Shown piece by piece: positions 32,443 to 36,450 of a stretch of 36,450 nt of DNA; positions within the stretch are counted from its first letter, which is position 1, and each line of letters starts with the position of its first letter. Source of the stretch: JAMIFV01 sp035906055 (GTDB taxonomy: Bacteria; Pseudomonadota; Alphaproteobacteria; Rickettsiales; JABCZZ01); the NCBI GenBank assembly GCA_035906055.1, contig JAMIFV010000069.1, forward strand, positions 1-36,450. The letters are read 5' to 3'. Under the pieces are notes generated by a model. It was not told where the DNA came from. It saw nothing but the letters and a program-made list of their open reading frames with translations, and made no database searches. The position numbers were made by a program, and so were the translations under genes.

Positions 32443-33801
32443 ATGGTGCATGCTCCCGTAAAACCCCAGCCCCAGGATGAACAGGACAGTAAGCAGCATG
32501 TCTCGCTCGACATTCGCCCGGGTATGAGTGCAGAGCAATATGTCAGCGAAAGCGTGAAGATGCATTACGGCAACCAGCATCAGGGCTTCATCAATGGTGG
32601 GCTGTTGCAGTTCTGCCGCAAGGTAGGGGATATGGCCCTGGCCGTCATTCCCAAGAACCGTTTCTGGTGCGCCGTAGGATTAACCGGCGGCGGCATGTTA
32701 GGACTCAAACTGGCTGGCATCATGTCCGGCAAAAGCCTTTTTAATGACGAACCTATCGTCAAAGACAAAGTCAATAAGCTGTTGCGTCCATTGCATGGCG
32801 TTTTAGAGAGTGTCCCTCATAGCAGCGCGGTGGCGGATCGCTGGAAGCGTGTTGGCGCGCTCCTTACCTTCACTGCAGTAAGCTTCGCGGGCGTTATGAC
32901 CGGTGCATTCGTGGCCTATCGCAATTCACGCCAACGCAATTCCCACCCTGAATCGCTGGAAGATTATGCGGCACGTGTCGGCCAGCATCAGGGCGACAAA
33001 TGGCGCTGGCTGGCGGCAAGTTCCGGCGTATTCGGTTCTGCTTCCGGTTTTTATTTGCTGCCTTATGTGCCGGGCGTAAATTACGGCGCGAGCATTGCTG
33101 CTTACACCGTACTTAATCAAGACCGCAAGGTGATGACACCGGGCCTCGAATGGCTCAGCGGTTCTAAAACCATGTCTTATCTGGGGCTGCGGGAAGGCAT
33201 GGATTACATCTGTAAATATGCCGTGAATAATCCTTCCAAAGATCCTGCGGAGCTGGAGTTTCTTGCTTACACCGTTATCGCTCCCATTGCCCATGCGGCT
33301 AACACAAAAATTGGCCCTGAATGTATTAAGTCCTTCGTCCAGCAGGTGCATGAAGTGCGCGATAAATACTGGCAGGAAGGCGGCATTCCACGTGAGCAGC
33401 GAAAAGCCGCACTTAAAGATATGGAAACCCATTTCAAGGGTAAAGGGCTGGATAAAGTGCTCTATGATTGCGGTATCGATACCATGAAAATCGATTTTAC
33501 CAGGCTCAATGGCGCAATCGGCAAAGTGGGAAATGCACTGGGCGCTACCCACAAAATTAAAGCCGATCAGGACGCCTATCATGCATTGGCAACCCAATGG
33601 CGTAAAGACTGGATGCCTGCCGATAAGCAGCCCTCCCCCGCTGAAGCTCTGGAAGAAACACTTGCCATGGGCCAGCAGCCCGCCCGCACCTACGCACGGG
33701 ATGATTTGAAAAAACCTGCAAATACAGCGCCTCAGCGTCCCATCAGCCATCAGGATGCACTCGCTGCCAAAATGGGCAGCGGCGCTGCCATAGGTGTATG
33801 A
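32443..33801 (+). CDS. Unknown membrane protein, tandem paralog 2
   Basis: 452 residues. The ATG is 3 bp after the previous stop, so the genes are co-transcribed. Hydrophobic segments lie at about 74-94 (GLTGGGMLGLKLAG), 138-160 and 195-222. Anchors shared with the preceding protein: R-P-L-H at 115-118, W-R-W-L-A-A-S at 187-193, S-A-S-G at 199-202, P-G-L-E-W-L at 233-238, and the ending T-R-L-N-G...K-V-G-N-A-L-G near 353-367. It has a longer N-terminal and a Pro-rich polar C-terminal tail (about 395-452) absent from its partner. No known domain. Confidence 0.75.
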   Translation: MVHAPVKPQPQDEQDSKQHVSLDIRPGMSAEQYVSESVKMHYGNQHQGFINGGLLQFCRKVGDMALAVIPKNRFWCAVGLTGGGMLGLKLAGIMSGKSLFNDEPIVKDKVNKLLRPLHGVLESVPHSSAVADRWKRVGALLTFTAVSFAGVMTGAFVAYRNSRQRNSHPESLEDYAARVGQHQGDKWRWLAASSGVFGSASGFYLLPYVPGVNYGASIAAYTVLNQDRKVMTPGLEWLSGSKTMSYLGLREGMDYICKYAVNNPSKDPAELEFLAYTVIAPIAHAANTKIGPECIKSFVQQVHEVRDKYWQEGGIPREQRKAALKDMETHFKGKGLDKVLYDCGIDTMKIDFTRLNGAIGKVGNALGATHKIKADQDAYHALATQWRKDWMPADKQPSPAEALEETLAMGQQPARTYARDDLKKPANTAPQRPISHQDALAAKMGSGAAIGV

Positions 33802-33888
33802 TTCCTTGCAAGATAAGTTGACTTTTTCTGCTGACTCTGACATTTGAACGCCTCTGATCAGATTCCTGCTCAGGGACTCTATATATAA

Positions 33889-33988
33889 GGGTGGCCGAGT
33901 GGTTTAAGGCGACCGTTTAACTTCCAACGGGAAGTTAACCTTAAAAGATAGGCGTGCGCTTATCTTAAACCTCTCGGGGTTACTACCC
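33889..33988 (+). repeat. Palindromic tRNA-Ser-like element
   Basis: The first 23 bp are identical to nt 5-27 of the tRNA-Ser gene 117 bp downstream (acceptor end plus D-arm). The rest is not a tRNA. Instead CCGAGTGGTTTAAG (33895-33908) pairs with CTTAAACCTCTCGG (33964-33977) at 13 of 14 positions, GGGT pairs with ACCC at the outer ends, and two inner hairpins form: TTAACTTCC/GGAAGTTAA and AGATAGGCG/CGCTTATCT. The whole could fold as a three-way junction of about 100 nt. A TATATA lies just upstream. It could be a decayed tRNA-derived element or a structured RNA. Confidence 0.6.
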
Positions 33989-34001
33989 GGGAACAGACTG
34001 A

Positions 34002-34091
34002 GGAGGGGTGGCCGAGTGGTTTAAGGCGCACGCCTGGAAAGTGTGTATACGGTCAAACGTATCGTGAGTTCGAATCTCATCCCCTCCTCCA
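34002..34091 (+). tRNA. tRNA-Ser (anticodon GGA)
   Basis: 90 nt with encoded CCA. Acceptor GGAGGGG pairs with CCCCTCC; D-arm GCCGAGTGGTTTAAGGC; anticodon stem CACGC/GTGTG encloses CTGGAAA (anticodon GGA); a long class-II variable arm TATACGGTCAAACGTATC; T-arm GTGAG-TTCGAAT-CTCAT. Its discriminator base is T, which is uncommon for tRNA-Ser. AT-rich accessory DNA follows beyond its 3' side. Confidence 0.95.
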
Positions 34092-34215
34092 TTTCACTCA
34101 TTGCTACACAACAATGCGTTGTGATTATCTGCATTCCAGCGCTGTGTGGGCGGCACATGCAGTCATGCTTAATCGTAGAGCCAGTTCGAGAGATATTTTC
34201 CAGTGATTCATATGA

Positions 34216-34437
34216 CAGTTCTCCGCTGATGTTCGCGCTAAGAACTCCGATTCCGGCGAATTACAGACGCTTACGGCAGCAGGCATTACCTCTATCGATG
34301 TAGCGGCCACCAACACCACCGAAACCGACAATGCGGGCAACCGCATACTCGGCACGGCAAGCTTCACGCGCAGCGATACCACTACGGGGACTGTGGCAGC
34401 GAACGATAATACGGTGTGCCCTGCCCTCGCCGCGTAA
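34216..34437 (+). pseudogene. Remnant of an RTX/calcium-binding-type protein C-terminus
   Basis: A 73-codon open stretch with no start codon of its own (a stop lies just upstream). It ends A-G-E-L-like: N-S-D-S-G-E-L-Q-T-L-T-A-A-G-I-T-S-I-D-V, then NRILGTASFTRSDTTTGTVA. This block resembles the region repeated in large calcium-binding/RTX-type secreted proteins (D-x-N-x-D-G...GEL-x-T-L-x-x-x-G-I-x-S-I). Base composition is GC-rich, unlike the AT-rich genes that follow, so it is probably a separate relic of a native gene. No intact gene is present in the roughly 460 bp between tRNA-Ser and the next CDS. Confidence 0.55.
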
Positions 34438-34493
34438 GTGTAAATTTGTGACTCGACCCGGTTGTAAATTTTAAACTCCATCCAGACTTTCAG

Positions 34494-34521
34494 TTGATTG
34501 TTAAAAATTCGTTAGTATTTT
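34494..34521 (+). promoter_or_regulatory. Possible promoter of the AT-rich gene pair
   Basis: TTGATT and TATTTT, 16 bp apart, about 35 nt before the next start codon. The surrounding AT richness makes chance matches likely. Confidence 0.3.
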
Positions 34522-34555
34522 GATTGAAGTAACGTTGTGAGGCGAGTCTATAACA

Positions 34556-35068
34556 ATGACACAAAGCAATGTAGAAAACACGCCCCCCGCACCAAAAAAG
34601 CGTAGCAAGCTTATACGCAATTTGCCCATTCTAATTATCGTAGCATTAGTAGGTGGTCCTGCTGGACTCAATTATTCTGGTTTCTGCATGAGTAAAGGTG
34701 GTTGGCTCAGTAACGAAGAAAGAATTAGAATATCAATCGCAAGCATAAACAATCGGAGAACAATACCAATTTATGTTAAAGGCGACACAACTTATGGAAT
34801 AAGAAATCCTCAATACGTGCGTTACGATAGTGTGGATGCTTTTCTAGAAAGTAATCCTAATTGTTGCAATGTTAGTGATTGGCAATATGGGGGTTCTCAC
34901 GAATTCTCCCCACCCTCGTTTTTAGATCGAATTTTGGGACGGCGATTTTCTGGGGTTGTGGATGTAAGTTTTGCTGCGCGTTATATTGATGAAAATGGGA
35001 ACCAAGTAACTTCTAACATGAAATTCCCAAGCATTCAAACAAACTGCGGAAAGAATCCATTAAAGTAA
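34556..35068 (+). CDS. Unknown single-pass membrane protein, AT-rich
   Basis: 170 residues. A basic cytoplasmic start (KKRSKLIR) precedes one transmembrane helix (about 23-40); the rest (130 residues) would be periplasmic or external. It carries several cysteines, including a C-C pair at N-C-C-N. No domain is recognised. Codon use is strongly AT-rich compared with the genes before tRNA-Ser, a sign of transfer. It is followed 24 bp later by the RTX gene in the same direction, so the two may be a unit. Confidence 0.65.
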   Translation: MTQSNVENTPPAPKKRSKLIRNLPILIIVALVGGPAGLNYSGFCMSKGGWLSNEERIRISIASINNRRTIPIYVKGDTTYGIRNPQYVRYDSVDAFLESNPNCCNVSDWQYGGSHEFSPPSFLDRILGRRFSGVVDVSFAARYIDENGNQVTSNMKFPSIQTNCGKNPLK

Positions 35069-35092
35069 ATGACTTTGATTTAGGGAAATTTT

Positions 35093-36252
35093 ATGCCAAC
35101 AGATCTAGAAAAAATTACTAATCTATTTCTTTATGGGCAAGAAACGACTCCTACAGACCTTATTGATGATGAGCTAATTCGTCCCAGTGATCCGCTCACT
35201 TTACCCCCTGAATTTCATGTAAATCTCCAAGACTTTATGGATACAGGCGCTGGGCGATTTGCTATTGGTGCTCAGTTTGAACTTGTGCAAGCATTTTTTT
35301 CTAATCCAGCTAGCACAAGGTACATACTCTAAAGCTCAGTTAGCTTCTATTTTTGGAATGACTTCTTATGCATTCGAAATGCAACAATACAATTATCGAG
35401 ACGGAATAGATGATTACGCAGAGCGCGTATATATTTACAACTCACAATCTTATCAAATATCAGATGATGCTGTTTTTATTGTGGATTCAACTGGCAAGCA
35501 TTACATAGATAATTTTGCCATTCTTCCCAGACTAAGCGTTCAAGAAAATTTCGATTTTGTATCTAGAAGTTGGGTTACTCAGCTTGCAAATGATGTTTTA
35601 TTGCAGCCTAACATCGACCCTTCAAATATTGGTCGCACAGTAAACATAGTCTACGATGGAGATGTAGAGCGAATAGATGGTTACGATAGCGATATGTATG
35701 AAGCAGAAGTCTATACAATAGGGGCTTGGGATGGCCCAGATTTTGTAAAGTTATATAATGAAGTAGTTACGATAGAAAACTCTTTTTGGCTTTCTGGAAC
35801 TTCGAAGTTTTTGGACTCTCAAGAACGACCGATTTTGTATGGAACTAACGGAAATGATTTGTTGGGAGACTTTGTATTCGATATTGCACCTGACCAGTTT
35901 CCGACACTTGAATATTACTCTACCAACGGAGTTGTGTTAATTGGCGGCAAAGGGAATGATGAACTAATAGGTGGTGAGAATAACGATTTCTTGCTGGGGG
36001 GAAACGATGACGATACTTTAGAAGGTGGTCTCGGTAACGATATTCTTAATGCTGGTAGCGGAACCGACACAATCAGTTACGAATATATCACTTCCGGCGG
36101 TGTTCGCGTTAATCTGACGTCAGGTACTTCTGGTAGTTCTGAGGCTGGCTCAACGGATGAGGATACATTCACTGGTATCGAAAAGATCATAGGCAGTTCG
36201 CAGGTAGACACCGTTAAAAGCCTTTCCGAAGTTGAAGGCAAAATTACCAAAA
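35093..36252 (+). pseudogene. RTX-repeat secreted protein, frameshifted and truncated by an IS
   Basis: The first frame (MPTDLEKITNLF...ELVQAFF) stops about 80 codons in. A second frame continues LAQGTYSKAQLASIFGM and runs to the insertion. The switch lies at a run of seven T (35294-35300); with six T the two frames would join as ELVQAFFLIQLAQGTYSKAQ. The C-terminal part has about five glycine-rich nonapeptides of RTX type (GGKGNDELI, GGENNDFLL, GGNDDDTLE, GGLGNDILN, AGSGTDTIS), which bind Ca2+ and mark type I secreted proteins, followed by GIEKIIGS. The gene is cut at the IS1595-type end; the added stop comes from the IS. AT-rich. The N-terminal function is not recognised. Confidence 0.8.
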
Positions 36253-36450
36253 GGGGCTGTACCAGATAACGCAATAAAGTGTTATCAAGGACAGTATGAG
36301 GAAGAGCAGATTAAGTAACGTTATTCAGGCTAAGTTACTGGAGCATTTTGTAGCCGGTGCAACTGCCCGCTGTGCTGCCAGTCTGGTTGGCGTAAACTTC
36401 AAGACGGCCTGCTACTATTTTCAACGGCTTCGTGAGGTCATTGCTGACCG
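36253..36450 (+). mobile_element. IS1595-family insertion sequence, left end
   Basis: The element starts with an inverted-repeat-like GGGGCTGTACCAGATAACG, the form of IS1595/IS1016-group ends, and runs off the window. It interrupts the RTX gene. The 8 bp before it (TTACCAAA) would be one copy of the target duplication; the other copy is outside the window. Confidence 0.8.
36296..36450 (+). CDS. IS1595-family transposase, N-terminal part
   Basis: 51 residues are visible, starting MRKSRLSNVIQAKLLEHFVAG. The pattern M-R-K-S-R-L-S-x...L-x-x-x-F-V-A-G-x-T-A-R-x-A-A-x-L-V-G-V-N-x-x-T-A-x-Y-Y-F-x-R-L-R is the helix-turn-helix N-terminus of IS1595/IS1016-type DDE-like transposases. The catalytic domain lies beyond the window. 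It starts 43 bp inside the presumed IS end. Intact as far as seen. Confidence 0.9.
   Translation, partial: MRKSRLSNVIQAKLLEHFVAGATARCAASLVGVNFKTACYYFQRLREVIAD

Noticed and set aside
33889..33988. A second full tRNA-Ser or other tRNA gene upstream of tRNA-Ser(GGA)
   Set aside because: Only the 5' acceptor/D-arm part matches; there is no proper anticodon loop, T-arm (TTCRA) or CCA. Described instead as a palindromic tRNA-like element.
34043..34303. An open frame starting inside tRNA-Ser and running to the RTX-like relic
   Set aside because: It overlaps the tRNA and has no ribosome site or protein features.

Overview
The window looks like a chromosomal segment of an alphaproteobacterium. The clues are lineage-typical genes: a GapR/DUF2312 protein, a DUF1150 protein, a PAS_5-type protein, the mic60-hemY pair, acnA beside a ccmA-like gene, and an MlaE permease with a fused STAS-like domain. 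The long 'eukaryote-like' isoleucyl-tRNA synthetase hints at a deep-branching lineage (Rickettsiales, Holosporales or Micavibrionales-like), but the exact lineage cannot be settled from the sequence alone. Most of the window is compact, GC-moderate housekeeping DNA with ATGA overlaps between co-transcribed genes. Accessory DNA sits at both edges and at one tRNA gene.

Layout. 1-290: tail of an IS200-like transposase and hairpins. 290-4349 (minus): Mla-type lipid-transport operon mlaE-mlaF-mlaD-auxiliary lipoprotein, ending with 3-hydroxybutyrate dehydrogenase. 4434-5602: an unknown gene and a TauE/SafE exporter. 5688-7129: tRNA-Lys(CUU) carrying the wreck of an integrated element, with a 34-bp copy of the tRNA 3' end, a complete IS200-type insertion and a decayed tyrosine integrase. 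7191-12265: DUF1150 protein, RcnA-like Ni/Co exporter, aconitase, a CcmA-like protein that has lost every ATPase residue, and a PAS_5 protein. 12364-17558: ileS-gpsA, an unknown helical protein and a 53-residue lipoprotein. 17627-20003 (minus): ornithine decarboxylase and a deoxyhypusine-synthase-like enzyme (polyamines). 20323-23191: cysT-cysW-cysA sulfate importer without a binding protein. 23259-25579 (minus): mic60-hemY. 25805-30207: D,D-carboxypeptidase with SPOR domain, rpsU, gapR, a PAS-GGDEF protein with a broken GGDEF motif, a Trm112-family protein and a YbbN/CnoX-like thioredoxin. 30323-30998: tRNA-Gly(GCC) and an unknown gene. 31264-33801: two tandem unknown membrane proteins that appear to be divergent paralogs. 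33889-34091: a palindromic tRNA-like element next to tRNA-Ser(GGA). 34216-36450: AT-rich accessory flank with an RTX-type remnant, an unknown membrane protein, a frameshifted RTX protein truncated by an IS1595-family insertion, and the start of that IS transposase.

The most unusual signals are: (i) three intergenic palindromic elements built from shuffled short words, each beginning 2-3 bp after a stop codon (acnA, ornithine decarboxylase, GGDEF gene); (ii) the tRNA-Ser-like palindrome that can fold as a three-way junction; (iii) the tandem paralog pair of unknown function; (iv) the pseudo-ATPase beside aconitase; and (v) the decayed island at tRNA-Lys. No CRISPR array, rRNA or replication origin was seen.
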